64,000 bases of DNA, taken from NCBI GenBank assembly GCA_046482855.1, contig JAWOEH010000127.1, positions 1-64,000 of the forward strand. Reading direction: 5' to 3'. Numbering within the stretch: position 1 is the stretch's first letter; every line of letters begins with the position of its first letter. The translations under genes and the position numbers were made by a program. The notes beneath the pieces were generated by a model, which did not search any database, was not told the origin of the DNA, and worked only from the letters and a program-made list of their open reading frames with translations. Positions 9,056-17,544 of the stretch are shown here, in pieces. Source of the DNA: CAYVSF01 sp046482855 (GTDB lineage: Bacteria > Bacteroidota > Bacteroidia > Bacteroidales > UBA12077).

Positions 9056-10471
9056 TCATTTGAAACTATATTGACTGTACCGGATAATCATTGCCGTAGC
9101 AGCAAAAACAGGGATGGAAGCTTTTATGGTGTCAAGAAAATTGTTGAGAATACCATGTAGGTAGTAACTGGAAAGACTAAGAATAAGTGCCAGAAGAAGA
9201 TCCTTCTCTTTTCCGGAAGGCATGGTCCGATAGGATCTTACCGAAAAATAAAAGGTAAAAACCACCCATAAAACGCGGATAATGAACCCGGGCAGCCCTT
9301 GTTCCGCCAGGGGACCCAGGTATTCGCTATGTGCATTTCCCAAATCACCAAAATTGGTACTGATTCGGGTTCGGTCATAGGAAAACTGAAAGGGAGCATA
9401 TTGGAACATGTATGTTCCGGGGCCCCAACCGGCAATAGGTTTTTCGCAAAACATGCGCCATGCGCTTTTCCATCGATTTATGCGCTCCAGGTTTGAGGCG
9501 TCGGAGGTGATGTTGGCCATGGACTGAACATGTTCCATTAAATTACCCGAAGACTCGGCTCGGTTATCTTCCAGCGTATTTTTCAGGGATGGCAGGGAAA
9601 TGAGCAAAATAAGTAGAAGGGATACAGCCATAGCTAATAGAACCTTCGAGGATATACGCAGATAGAAAATGATGAAAACACCCAGGGCAGCTGCCATGCT
9701 TAACCATGCAGCACGTGTGTAGGAAAGAACAATGGCAAAGAGAAATACACCTATTAAAAAGGTGCCGCCTACTTTCTCAATTGGGTTAACAGCATGTTTT
9801 ACCAGTGCTACCAAAGGAAAAAAGAAAAACACCAGCATGGCTCCATAGCTTGTGTGATCAGGAAAAAAGGGTTCTACTACCCAGTTGGAAGCTTGTTGAT
9901 TTGACAAGCCATAATTTGCAAGACGAATGTTTGTATAGAGAATAACGACGGTTAATCCCAGAATGTAGAGCCAAAAAAAAGTTTTTGTCCGTTTGTACGA
10001 CGAAAAAAGGAGATAGCCAAAAATGAAGGCAGGAATTACCATCCACAACCGTGCAGCCAGAGCTTTGAAAGATACGCCCGGCATGGTGCTGGTAATAGAG
10101 GTAAGTAGCTGCCATAATAAAAGCACACCCAGAAGTTTTGTCAAGGGGTGTTTTAAAAGATCGTGCAATGGGTATTTTTGTTGTAGCAGTTGCCAGATGA
10201 ATAAGAGAGAAATTAGCATATAGAGGGGTTCTGCAGGCAAATCAAGATCAACGGGCAGGCTTGGAAAAAATTCAATTAATCCTACAGAAAGAGGGGTAAA
10301 AAAAAGAGCAATCCAAAAACTGGTTTTTAGACTTGTGATGGCTATCAGTGCTATTACGAGCAACAGAGGCAAAAGCATAAAAAGATATTGCTCCTGATAG
10401 ATGAAATAGCCCGACAAAGCAATGTATGCCAGTGAACTTAGTAAAATATACAACCACTTTTTGGAGGGCAT
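9056..10471 (-). CDS. O-antigen ligase / Wzy-type polymerase family membrane protein
   Basis: 471 residues with about a dozen hydrophobic helices and a large loop between residues 295 and 385. The loop contains ERINRWKSAWRMF, AGWGPGTYMFQY and NAHSEYLGPLAEQGLPG, the Arg, Trp-Gly-x-Gly and His-Ser-Glu-Tyr pattern of the O-antigen ligase (PF04932, Wzy_C) domain. Such proteins transfer or polymerise undecaprenyl-linked glycans on the periplasmic side. The gene starts 2 bases after the Wzz-like gene, so a chain-length regulator and a polymerase or ligase are made together. Ligase (WaaL) and polymerase (Wzy) cannot be separated by sequence alone; the Wzz neighbour mildly favours polymerisation. Confidence 0.8.
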   Translation of the reverse strand: MPSKKWLYILLSSLAYIALSGYFIYQEQYLFMLLPLLLVIALIAITSLKTSFWIALFFTPLSVGLIEFFPSLPVDLDLPAEPLYMLISLLFIWQLLQQKYPLHDLLKHPLTKLLGVLLLWQLLTSITSTMPGVSFKALAARLWMVIPAFIFGYLLFSSYKRTKTFFWLYILGLTVVILYTNIRLANYGLSNQQASNWVVEPFFPDHTSYGAMLVFFFFPLVALVKHAVNPIEKVGGTFLIGVFLFAIVLSYTRAAWLSMAAALGVFIIFYLRISSKVLLAMAVSLLLILLISLPSLKNTLEDNRAESSGNLMEHVQSMANITSDASNLERINRWKSAWRMFCEKPIAGWGPGTYMFQYAPFQFSYDRTRISTNFGDLGNAHSEYLGPLAEQGLPGFIIRVLWVVFTFYFSVRSYRTMPSGKEKDLLLALILSLSSYYLHGILNNFLDTIKASIPVFAATAMIIRYSQYSFK

Positions 10472-10473
10472 AG

Positions 10474-11373
10474 CTATTTCTTAAAGATCAGATCTTTATA
10501 CCTGTCGAAAAAAAGTGTGGCAAAAATGGCAAAGAGGAAGGCGGAAAAGGTACTAAGTACAACAATTAACCACCGAACCGGATAGCTTTTCTTTTCGGCG
10601 GGGTATGCCTTGCTCACAGTAAATTTTCGGGAAATGGCAGCGGTAGCATTGAAGTGTGCTTCGGCCAATTTTCCGCGCAATTGGCTAAGTCGTTGGCCTT
10701 CGTTTTTTAACATGTTAGCTAATACGGGGTTCTCAAGTTGTTCTTTCCGGGAAAGGCTGAACAGGCTATCTTCAAGTTTTTTGACTTCCTGCTGCTGTTG
10801 TGTATAGGAGGCTTTTACTGCTTGGTAAACCTCTTGAGCCACTTGTTGTTGCATTGAGTTTAGGGTACTGTCAAGCAAGGCCGATAGCGTGTTGGCAATT
10901 TGAGCAGCCCTACGTGGATCCTTATCCAGCACCTTTATTTCAACCGCCCGGTATTCGGTGCGTCGGAATGTTACATTATCGGTATATTCCCGGTAGAGTT
11001 CGGTCATGGGATACTTCCCTTCGCGCTCTATCTGGTAATGGTTCATCAGATCGAAACGCTCAATAATGGTATTGGTGATCTCTTCTGAGTGTAAGGCCTG
11101 AATTAATTGCTCCGTAGCTTCCTCTTCGCCAAAATTGAGAAGATGGTCATCCGGATTGATCAATTCGCCGGTTGTAAGTGCTTGCGAAGCGGCTGTTTGC
11201 GATTTTGGAAACAGAATAACCGAGGAGGCATATTTGGGTGTAATTTGCAGTGATACAATAATGGAAACCACTGCTGCCAAAAAGGTAATGACAGCAATGG
11301 TCCACTTATATCGAAAGATGAATCGGATCAGATCAAATGAATCATAGCCAGGTGAGTCGACCTTGTTTTTCAT
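10474..11373 (-). CDS. Wzz-like polysaccharide chain-length determinant
   Basis: 299 residues from the ATG at 11373. The earlier ATG at 11391 would overlap the end of tyrS and adds only MCKSFI. An N-terminal cytoplasmic stretch (DSFDLIRFIFRYKW) leads to a first membrane helix (about 28-48), then a periplasmic domain opening with TPKYASSVILFPKS and containing a long coiled coil (about 165-235), and a second membrane helix near the C-terminus ending in FDRYKDL. This is the Wzz architecture without a fused tyrosine-kinase domain. It should set the length of glycan chains made by the O-antigen ligase/polymerase family protein encoded 2 bases downstream. Confidence 0.82.
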   Translation of the reverse strand: MKNKVDSPGYDSFDLIRFIFRYKWTIAVITFLAAVVSIIVSLQITPKYASSVILFPKSQTAASQALTTGELINPDDHLLNFGEEEATEQLIQALHSEEITNTIIERFDLMNHYQIEREGKYPMTELYREYTDNVTFRRTEYRAVEIKVLDKDPRRAAQIANTLSALLDSTLNSMQQQVAQEVYQAVKASYTQQQQEVKKLEDSLFSLSRKEQLENPVLANMLKNEGQRLSQLRGKLAEAHFNATAAISRKFTVSKAYPAEKKSYPVRWLIVVLSTFSAFLFAIFATLFFDRYKDLIFKK

Positions 11374-11383
11374 GATAAATGAT

Positions 11384-12676
11384 TTACACACATCGGAGAA
11401 TGAAGTAGTTTTTCTTTCCCTTCTGAATTAACAAATACTTATCATTTAACAGATCATTTTTGGAAATCGTATGTTCCTGGTCGGATATTTTTTCTTTGTT
11501 AATGCTTAATCCGCCCCCTTTTAAGGTTCTGCGAAGCTCGCCTTTACTGGGGAAAACTTCGGCTTTTTCGGTAATGAGCTCGAATAGTGGCACTTTTTGT
11601 TCAAATAATGAAGCCTCCACATCAAATGTAGGTACTCCGTCGAATATTGATAGAAAATCTTCCTCTTTTAATGACTTAAGATCTTCGGTAGCTTTTTTGC
11701 CGAACAAGATGTTTGTCGCTTTTATGGAAGTTTCATAAGCTTCTTCGGAGTGCACCATGCAGGTAATTTCTTTTGCCAGACGCTTTTGCAAGTTACGCAT
11801 ATGGGGAGCCTCTTTGTGTTCGGCAACGAGTGTATCAATCTCCTCTTTTGAAAGTAAGGTAAAGATCTTGATGTACTTTTCTGCGTCGTCGTCGGAAGTA
11901 TTTAGCCAGAACTGGTAGAATTTGTAGGGAGAAGTGTATTTCGCATCGAGCCACACATTGCCCTCTTCGGTTTTGCCAAACTTTTTGCCATCGGCCTTGG
12001 TAATGAGCGGACAGGTAAGGGCAAAAGCTTCGCCGCCTGTTTTCCGACGAATGAGCTCAGTACCTGTGGTAATATTTCCCCATTGATCGGAGCCGCCCAT
12101 TTGCAGTTTGCAGTTGTGTGTTTTGTAAAGATTCAGAAAATCGAATCCCTGCACCAATTGGTAGCTAAATTCCGTAAATGACATGCCGGCTTTTGAGTCG
12201 GCACCCAATCGTTTTTTTACTGAGTCTTTTGCCATCATATAGTTAACCGTGATGTGCTTACCCACATCGCGGATGAACTCCAGAAAGGATATGTCCTTCA
12301 TCCAGTCGTAGTTGTTAACCAACTCGGCATGGTTTTTCAATTTTGGGTCAAAATCCAGCAGTTGTTCCAGTTGCTTCTGAAGTCCATCCTGGTTTTGCCG
12401 CAGAGTAGCTTCATCCAGCAAGTTTCGTTCCTGCGACTTGCCTGAAGGGTCACCAATCATACCTGTGGCTCCACCTACCAACACAATGGGCTTGTGTCCT
12501 GCCCGTTGCAGGTGAATAAGCATCATAATGCCCACCAGGTGACCAATATGCAGGGAGTCAGCTGTAGGGTCAATGCCCACATACGCCGATGTCATCTCTT
12601 TGGCCAATTGTTCTTCCGTGCCGGGCATCATGTCGTGAATCATCCCGCGCCATTTAAGTTCTTCCACAAAGTTCAT
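11384..12676 (-). CDS. tyrS: Tyrosyl-tRNA synthetase
   Basis: 430 residues, normal length. Class I signature HIGH at residues 43-46 ([13 protein letters not shown]) and the KMSKS-equivalent KFGKT near residue 230, as in the E. coli-type TyrS. The tyrosine-binding pocket segments YQLVQGFDF and [12 protein letters not shown] are intact. A C-terminal S4-like RNA-binding domain ([20 protein letters not shown]) is present. It charges tRNA-Tyr in the cytosol. It lies between a PLP lyase gene (21-base gap) and the Wzz-like gene (10-base gap), so it appears to be transcribed with envelope glycan genes. No T-box or other leader is apparent. Confidence 0.97.
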   Translation of the reverse strand: MNFVEELKWRGMIHDMMPGTEEQLAKEMTSAYVGIDPTADSLHIGHLVGIMMLIHLQRAGHKPIVLVGGATGMIGDPSGKSQERNLLDEATLRQNQDGLQKQLEQLLDFDPKLKNHAELVNNYDWMKDISFLEFIRDVGKHITVNYMMAKDSVKKRLGADSKAGMSFTEFSYQLVQGFDFLNLYKTHNCKLQMGGSDQWGNITTGTELIRRKTGGEAFALTCPLITKADGKKFGKTEEGNVWLDAKYTSPYKFYQFWLNTSDDDAEKYIKIFTLLSKEEIDTLVAEHKEAPHMRNLQKRLAKEITCMVHSEEAYETSIKATNILFGKKATEDLKSLKEEDFLSIFDGVPTFDVEASLFEQKVPLFELITEKAEVFPSKGELRRTLKGGGLSINKEKISDQEHTISKNDLLNDKYLLIQKGKKNYFILRCV

Positions 12677-12697
12677 GTTCTCGTTCTATTTATGTTT

Positions 12698-13882
12698 CTA
12701 TACTTTTGCTAATGCTTGATCTAGGTCGTTAATGATGTCTTCCACATTTTCGATGCCTACGGAAAAGCGAACCAAGCCTTGTGTAATATGGGCTTGTTCT
12801 TGTTTCTCGCGTGGAATGGAGGCATGGGTCATGGAGGCCGGGTGCTGAATCAAACTTTCAACGCCTCCCAGCGATACAGCCAACATGCTAAGCTCCACAT
12901 TATTCATAAGCGTTTTTCCGGCTTCAAATCCACCTTTTACTTCAAAGCTAATCATACTTCCCGGGCCGCGCATCTGTTTTTTTGCAAGTTCATATTGAGG
13001 GAAGGATTTTAATCCCGGGTATTTTACCCATGCTACCTTTGGGTGTTTTTCCAAAAATTCGGCAACAGCCTGGGCATTTTCCTGCGCTTTTTCTACCCGT
13101 AAGGTAAGGGTTTTTACTCCACGATAAACCATATAGGCCTGGTGAGGATCCATATTTCCGCCCATGAGCACCATGGTTTTGCGTAGCCGGTTGTACTGCT
13201 CTTTATTTTTTGCAACCAGGGCTCCTCCAACAATATCGGCATGGCCATTGATGTATTTTGTAAGTGAGTGCAGAACGATGTCGGCTCCTAAATCCAGCGG
13301 GTTTTGCAATGCAGGGCTGCAGAAGGTGTTGTCAACCACCACAATGCAATTATGTTGGTGTGCAATCTTCGCAACCTCCTCGATATCGGTTAAAGAGATT
13401 GTTGGGTTTGCAGGTGTTTCAATATAAACGATGCGTGTATTTTTTTTGATGGCCTCTTCCACAGCTTTCAAGTCAGCTGTATCAACAAAGGACGCTTCCA
13501 CGCCAAATTTGGCATAGTGGCTTTCCAGAACGCCCCGGCTGGGGCCATAAACGGCATCGGTACAAACAATGTGACTCCCTTGTTCCAGGAAGGTGGAGTA
13601 AACAGTTGTTACAGCTGCCATTCCACTGGCCAGAGCCACTCCCCGGTAACCATTCTCCAAGGCGGCGAGTTTATTCTCTAATCCATTGATAGTAGGGTTG
13701 CCAATGCGGGTATAGATATATCCCTCTTCCTCTCCGGCAAATAAATCGGCTCCGTGTTGGGCATCACGAAAGGCAAAAGTTGAGGTTTGGTAAATCGGAA
13801 GTGTTGCACTACCAAATGCATCATCAATGTCGCCTGCATGTATCAGGCGTGAGTCGAAACCTAAATTCTTAGCGTCTTTCAT
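12698..13882 (-). CDS. Trans-sulfuration PLP enzyme (methionine gamma-lyase / cystathionine gamma-lyase-like)
   Basis: 394 residues of the Cys/Met metabolism PLP family. The Schiff-base lysine is Lys209 in SLTKYINGHADIVGG, and the phosphate-contacting Tyr57 and Arg59 lie in YIYTRIGNPT. The N-terminal part (YQTSTFAF, AGEEEGYIYTRIGNPT) is closest by eye to methionine gamma-lyases. However, the active-site cysteine that follows Tyr-Gly in typical methionine gamma-lyases is a proline here (Y112-G113-P114), so the substrate could be cystathionine, cysteine or homocysteine. The reaction is alpha,gamma-elimination or replacement on sulfur amino acids. It has 20-21 base gaps to the cvpA-like gene and tyrS. 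Confidence 0.88.
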   Translation of the reverse strand: MKDAKNLGFDSRLIHAGDIDDAFGSATLPIYQTSTFAFRDAQHGADLFAGEEEGYIYTRIGNPTINGLENKLAALENGYRGVALASGMAAVTTVYSTFLEQGSHIVCTDAVYGPSRGVLESHYAKFGVEASFVDTADLKAVEEAIKKNTRIVYIETPANPTISLTDIEEVAKIAHQHNCIVVVDNTFCSPALQNPLDLGADIVLHSLTKYINGHADIVGGALVAKNKEQYNRLRKTMVLMGGNMDPHQAYMVYRGVKTLTLRVEKAQENAQAVAEFLEKHPKVAWVKYPGLKSFPQYELAKKQMRGPGSMISFEVKGGFEAGKTLMNNVELSMLAVSLGGVESLIQHPASMTHASIPREKQEQAHITQGLVRFSVGIENVEDIINDLDQALAKV

Positions 13883-13901
13883 AATATATGGTTATTGGGG
13901 T

Positions 13902-14450
13902 TTACACTTGGGTTGTTTTTTCCTCTTTTTCCGGGGTGATACCAGGTAATTGTTTTTTTACTTCATCAAAATTCAGGTACGGGAAGATCGCCGGGGCCAA
14001 CGCTGAAATGGATCCGTATAGCATTGAATCTTCCTTTACTTCGTCCGGAATAAATTGGTATTTGGCATCAGCTTTATTGATAAAGATCATGATAACACTC
14101 AGGATGAATGCTGTTTTTGCCAGCGCAAAGAAAACCCCCAAAAGCCTATTGGCAACACCCAGGGCTACAGCGTCAACCAGTTTTTCGATAAGTTTTCCCA
14201 GCAGATGTACCAGCAATACAATTATTATAAAGGTAACAGCAAAAGAGATGAGCGATAGATACTGAGGAGCCATCTCCACATGCTCATCCAGGTACCCAGC
14301 TGTGATGCCTGAGAACTTAATGGCCCCCAAAATCCCGAAAAGTAAAGCTGCCAGGGAGGCTAATTGTACAATAAAGCCTTTGGTAAAGCCTCGAAAGGCA
14401 CTCCATCCTAACAAAACAATGAATAGGAGATCGAAAAATGTTAACGTCAT
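13902..14450 (-). CDS. CvpA family membrane protein
   Basis: 182 residues with four hydrophobic helices. The opening segment (MTLTFFDLLFIVLLGWSAFR, then GFTKGFIVQLASLAALLFGI) carries the D-x3-x4-G-x3-G-x2-KGF pattern that defines the CvpA/colicin V production family. CvpA homologues are inner-membrane proteins linked to envelope stress and, in E. coli, to colicin V export; the molecular function is not known. The C-terminal tail is soluble and acidic-lysine rich. It appears to be the first gene of a unit with the PLP lyase (20-base gap), tyrS, Wzz-like and O-antigen ligase-like genes. Confidence 0.85.
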   Translation of the reverse strand: MTLTFFDLLFIVLLGWSAFRGFTKGFIVQLASLAALLFGILGAIKFSGITAGYLDEHVEMAPQYLSLISFAVTFIIIVLLVHLLGKLIEKLVDAVALGVANRLLGVFFALAKTAFILSVIMIFINKADAKYQFIPDEVKEDSMLYGSISALAPAIFPYLNFDEVKKQLPGITPEKEEKTTQV

Positions 14451-14533
14451 AAAATGGCAGATTAGATCGAAAGTGTAAAAATAAGAAATTCTGATAGGAA
14501 ATAAAGCCCATGCCCTAATGAAGCCCTTTTTTC

Positions 14534-17116
14534 TTATTCGCCAATTACAATACTGCTATTATCACCTGTAATGGGCAGCACAATCCGAAGACCCGACAAT
14601 TGATGTTTTTTGCCTTTGAATGCTGAAAAAGCCTCGGCATTTATCAGCAGAAACAGGTTATTAATGCCATAAGCCACTTCCGTCCAAGGTTGTGGCAGTC
14701 GATCGGTTTTGGCTATACGAAAAGCAATGTGTTCGGTGGCAAATGATTTATTCAGCCATGGCAACCGTGTGATGAGAAGGTTGCTTTTATACCAGCGCAT
14801 ATGAAACTCGGCAGTATACTTATGTCCACTATATTTGTATAGCGGCAGGCCTTTGAATACGGGATTTACACTTTTTGTGGTGAGAAAAAAGGGTTGTGTG
14901 GCAATGTGTTGGTAGTTTGTAAATTGTGAAGGAGATTGGGGTGCCCATGTGCCTTTTACTTTCCATTGGAAAGTTCCCCAATAATTGTCCCTAAGCTTGT
15001 AGTCAATTTGGCTCATCAGACAGGAATACATCTTGTTTTCTTCGGCTCGCGTAATGCCTTGTTTGTAGCCCAGGGTAAAGGTGGGCCAATTGCTGTATAA
15101 CATTTGCTTATAGCCATTACGTATTCTATAATAATGGCGTGGGGTATAGCTCAGGCGAAAACCTAGTTCCACATTGTGGTGGCTGACCATTTCTTGGAGA
15201 TTACTCCTTTCTGGTATGTTAGGCGTAAATGCATTGTCCCAGGGGTTCGTCAGATAAAAATCGGCATTGTTATAAAGTTGCTTGTTATAGGCAAATGTAC
15301 CCTGGAATTTTGCCACAAGTCCGTTCACAATGTCTGTTTTGTAATGGGCCGACAGGTGATTGTGTTCATAGTATTTCGTGAGGTTTTCTTTGTAAAAAAG
15401 AGTGGAAAGCATATTGCTAAATGCATTAAACTCCAGATGTTGATGAAAGGGCGTACTTTCAGTACCTGCTTCCAGATGTAGGGATGTTCGTTTTATGCGA
15501 TCCAGATGCCAGGTTATATCGGCATTGGCCAGCAGATCTTTCCGCGAAAAAGCATAACCCACCATCCCGTTTATTTGCCAGCGTTGCTTTTTGTCGTTAT
15601 TGTGTGTAAGGTTTAATTTGTGTCTGTACACAGGGCCATCTACCGTATTGTAACTCCATCCCATGGGATTTATGATGCCCGGAATATGAAAATAAGTGTT
15701 TTCGGTGTGGGAGGAGTACCCCGATAAGGGAGTATTCCACCTGAATTTATCTATGTGCTGCGCCCGTGAGGTGTCTGAGTCAATGCTGTCGGCCAGCAGC
15801 GTATCTTTGAAACTGATTTTTTCGCTTTGTGTCAGAGGAACCGGTCTAACCTCTTGCCAATATTCATTTGTTCGCTTTTCTGCACTGTCCTTTATGGTGT
15901 AGTTGTCTTTTATCTCTAACGAAGGCTTTGATTTTGTCTGGTTCTTTATCTGTCTTTTTAATTTTCGCCCCTCTTTTTTGTTGATTGACTCTTTTTTTAT
16001 CAGTGCGTAGGTTGCTGAATCTTGTACTTGCTGATTTATCAGGCTGTCGGCAATTGCCTGTTCATCGAAGTATTGCTCTACAAGTTTGGCAAAATGGGCA
16101 TGGTTGATGTTTTTGTTCCAGGTAAGTTCATAATCTTTTACCGAGGCCACATAATTGTAATGGACTTTAAACCCCATGGTTTTTCCTATCACCTTAAAAT
16201 TGTGGCTTATGGGCATCCATATGTGTCCTTTGTGAGGTGCATAAAGCTGGTTGATGTTGATGGTAAACATGTTTCGCTCAAGCTTGAGTTGGGCACTGTG
16301 CAAGTGCCAAAACCCTTCGGTAATGTAAATATGGCCGCGGTATCCCATAGCGCCTTTCGATTTGGGCTTAACGTGTATTTTGTGTACCAGGTAGTCCTGA
16401 TCGTAGAATGATCCATCGTGGCGGAATGTGTATATGGCCATGGCATCGCTTCCAAGAGGCGAAGCAATCCCCTGAATGTCGTGATACAGACTCAGGGTGA
16501 TGAAATCCATGGGCTGTGCATCGCTTTCCTGACCCGAAGAGCGGATGCTCAATACTTCCTGCTCGATATTATTAGGCAAACTAAAATGGATGTTGGAGAG
16601 GTGTTCTGTAACAAAGTGTTTCCCTTCCTCAATGCCCTCTTTTTTCAAACGTCTTTCCAGTAGTCGGGGTATCTCTTTTATTACGCCCGTTCCTTTAAGG
16701 TAAACCTGGCACTTGTATTCGCTGACCTGTTTCAGGTAATAGGCCGACAGCGCGATGGCTTTTCGCATGATGCCATAGGCCGGATCTTCACCTGAGGCCA
16801 GAATTCTTGCTTCAGGGATGGTGAACACTTGTGGCTGCAAAGAAACATCAAGCTGTAGGGTATCCTGTTCTAAGTTCACCGGCACAAGCTGCGTTTTGTG
16901 GCCCATATGTTTTATACAAATGGTATGTGTGCCGGGGCTTAGGTTTAGTGTGAAGATCCCGTTGCTGTTGGCTAATGTACCTTCCATGGTTTGCTCGGAA
17001 TAGATGGTAGCAAAAGGGATGGGTTGTTTTTGCGTATCGGTTATTTGTCCGGTAAGCGATTGTCCATAAACTGCTATTGAAAGCAACAGGGTTGAGAAAA
17101 AAAAGAAGGTTCGCAT
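14534..17116 (-). CDS. DUF5686 outer-membrane protein with carboxypeptidase-like N-terminal domain
   Basis: 860 residues. The signal peptide (ending AVYGQS) is followed by a CarboxypepD_reg-like beta domain (about 19-105: GQITDTQKQPIPFATIYSEQ, GTHTICIKHMGHKT), as in TonB-dependent transporters. A DUF5686 region follows from about 105, with the conserved DPAYGIMRKAI segment and the EYKCQVYLKGTG strand. The last 400 residues have the aromatic, alternating pattern of a large outer-membrane barrel and end in ITGDNSSIVIGE. A charged, lysine-rich insert (about 365-415) lies in the middle. The family is confined mainly to Bacteroidota and its function is not established. It is separated by 84 bases from the cvpA-like gene. 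Confidence 0.82.
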   Translation of the reverse strand: MRTFFFFSTLLLSIAVYGQSLTGQITDTQKQPIPFATIYSEQTMEGTLANSNGIFTLNLSPGTHTICIKHMGHKTQLVPVNLEQDTLQLDVSLQPQVFTIPEARILASGEDPAYGIMRKAIALSAYYLKQVSEYKCQVYLKGTGVIKEIPRLLERRLKKEGIEEGKHFVTEHLSNIHFSLPNNIEQEVLSIRSSGQESDAQPMDFITLSLYHDIQGIASPLGSDAMAIYTFRHDGSFYDQDYLVHKIHVKPKSKGAMGYRGHIYITEGFWHLHSAQLKLERNMFTININQLYAPHKGHIWMPISHNFKVIGKTMGFKVHYNYVASVKDYELTWNKNINHAHFAKLVEQYFDEQAIADSLINQQVQDSATYALIKKESINKKEGRKLKRQIKNQTKSKPSLEIKDNYTIKDSAEKRTNEYWQEVRPVPLTQSEKISFKDTLLADSIDSDTSRAQHIDKFRWNTPLSGYSSHTENTYFHIPGIINPMGWSYNTVDGPVYRHKLNLTHNNDKKQRWQINGMVGYAFSRKDLLANADITWHLDRIKRTSLHLEAGTESTPFHQHLEFNAFSNMLSTLFYKENLTKYYEHNHLSAHYKTDIVNGLVAKFQGTFAYNKQLYNNADFYLTNPWDNAFTPNIPERSNLQEMVSHHNVELGFRLSYTPRHYYRIRNGYKQMLYSNWPTFTLGYKQGITRAEENKMYSCLMSQIDYKLRDNYWGTFQWKVKGTWAPQSPSQFTNYQHIATQPFFLTTKSVNPVFKGLPLYKYSGHKYTAEFHMRWYKSNLLITRLPWLNKSFATEHIAFRIAKTDRLPQPWTEVAYGINNLFLLINAEAFSAFKGKKHQLSGLRIVLPITGDNSSIVIGE

Positions 17117-17200
17117 GGGTTAGTTGTTTTGGAAGGTGAAAGTAGAAAAACCTTTGCATAAAATTTGTTAAGGGGTGTTAAGAGGAACTTATTAACGTAT

Positions 17201-17231
17201 TTTGAGAACAACCGAAATTTGGTTACTTTTG
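17201..17231 (+). promoter_or_regulatory. Promoter of tRNA-Arg
   Basis: TTTG (17201-17204), 19 bases, then TACTTTTG (17224-17231). This is a perfect match to the Bacteroidota TTTG-N19-TAnnTTTG promoter. The predicted transcription start is about 7 bases before the tRNA. Confidence 0.75.
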
Positions 17232-17243
17232 GCCCCAGATTTT

Positions 17244-17315
17244 GGCCCCATAGTTCAAGGGATAGAACAAGAGTTTCCTAAACTCTAGATACAGGTTCGA
17301 GTCCTGTTGGGGCTA
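17244..17315 (+). tRNA. tRNA-Arg (anticodon CCU)
   Basis: A full cloverleaf can be drawn. The acceptor stem GGCCCCA pairs with TGGGGCT (first pair G-T), the D stem is GTTC/GAAC, the anticodon stem AGAGT/ACTCT encloses the loop TTCCTAA with anticodon CCT, the variable loop is four bases, and the T stem ACAGG/CCTGT encloses TTCGAGT. The discriminator is A and the CCA end is not encoded. It reads AGG codons. A consensus promoter lies directly upstream and a terminator directly downstream, so it is a single-gene transcription unit. Confidence 0.95.
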
Positions 17316-17320
17316 CAAGT

Positions 17321-17356
17321 AAACCCTCCAGGCGTTTAAGCCTGAAGGGTTTTTTG
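17321..17356 (+). terminator. Rho-independent terminator of tRNA-Arg
   Basis: ACCCTCCAGGC pairs with GCCTGAAGGGT (one mismatch) around a short loop and is followed by TTTTTT. It begins five bases after the tRNA. Confidence 0.85.
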
Positions 17357-17544
17357 TCTTTCATCTTTCCAAATTCCTTCTTATACCCCAGCTAAATAAA
17401 GCTGGAACTTTGCAATTATTTAACCTTCGCTTTACAGCCACCGCCCGAATAATCTATTTCTTGCCACACCCATTCGGCTAGCCTGAAACGAACTTTTGAA
17501 ATTATAAAAAGATCTTACCCATATAGGGAGGAGAGAAGTGACTT

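Noticed and set aside
15176..16663. Several open frames on the plus strand opposite the DUF5686 gene
   Set aside because: They lie antisense inside a clearly coding gene, have no family features and atypical composition; they are shadows of the minus-strand frame.
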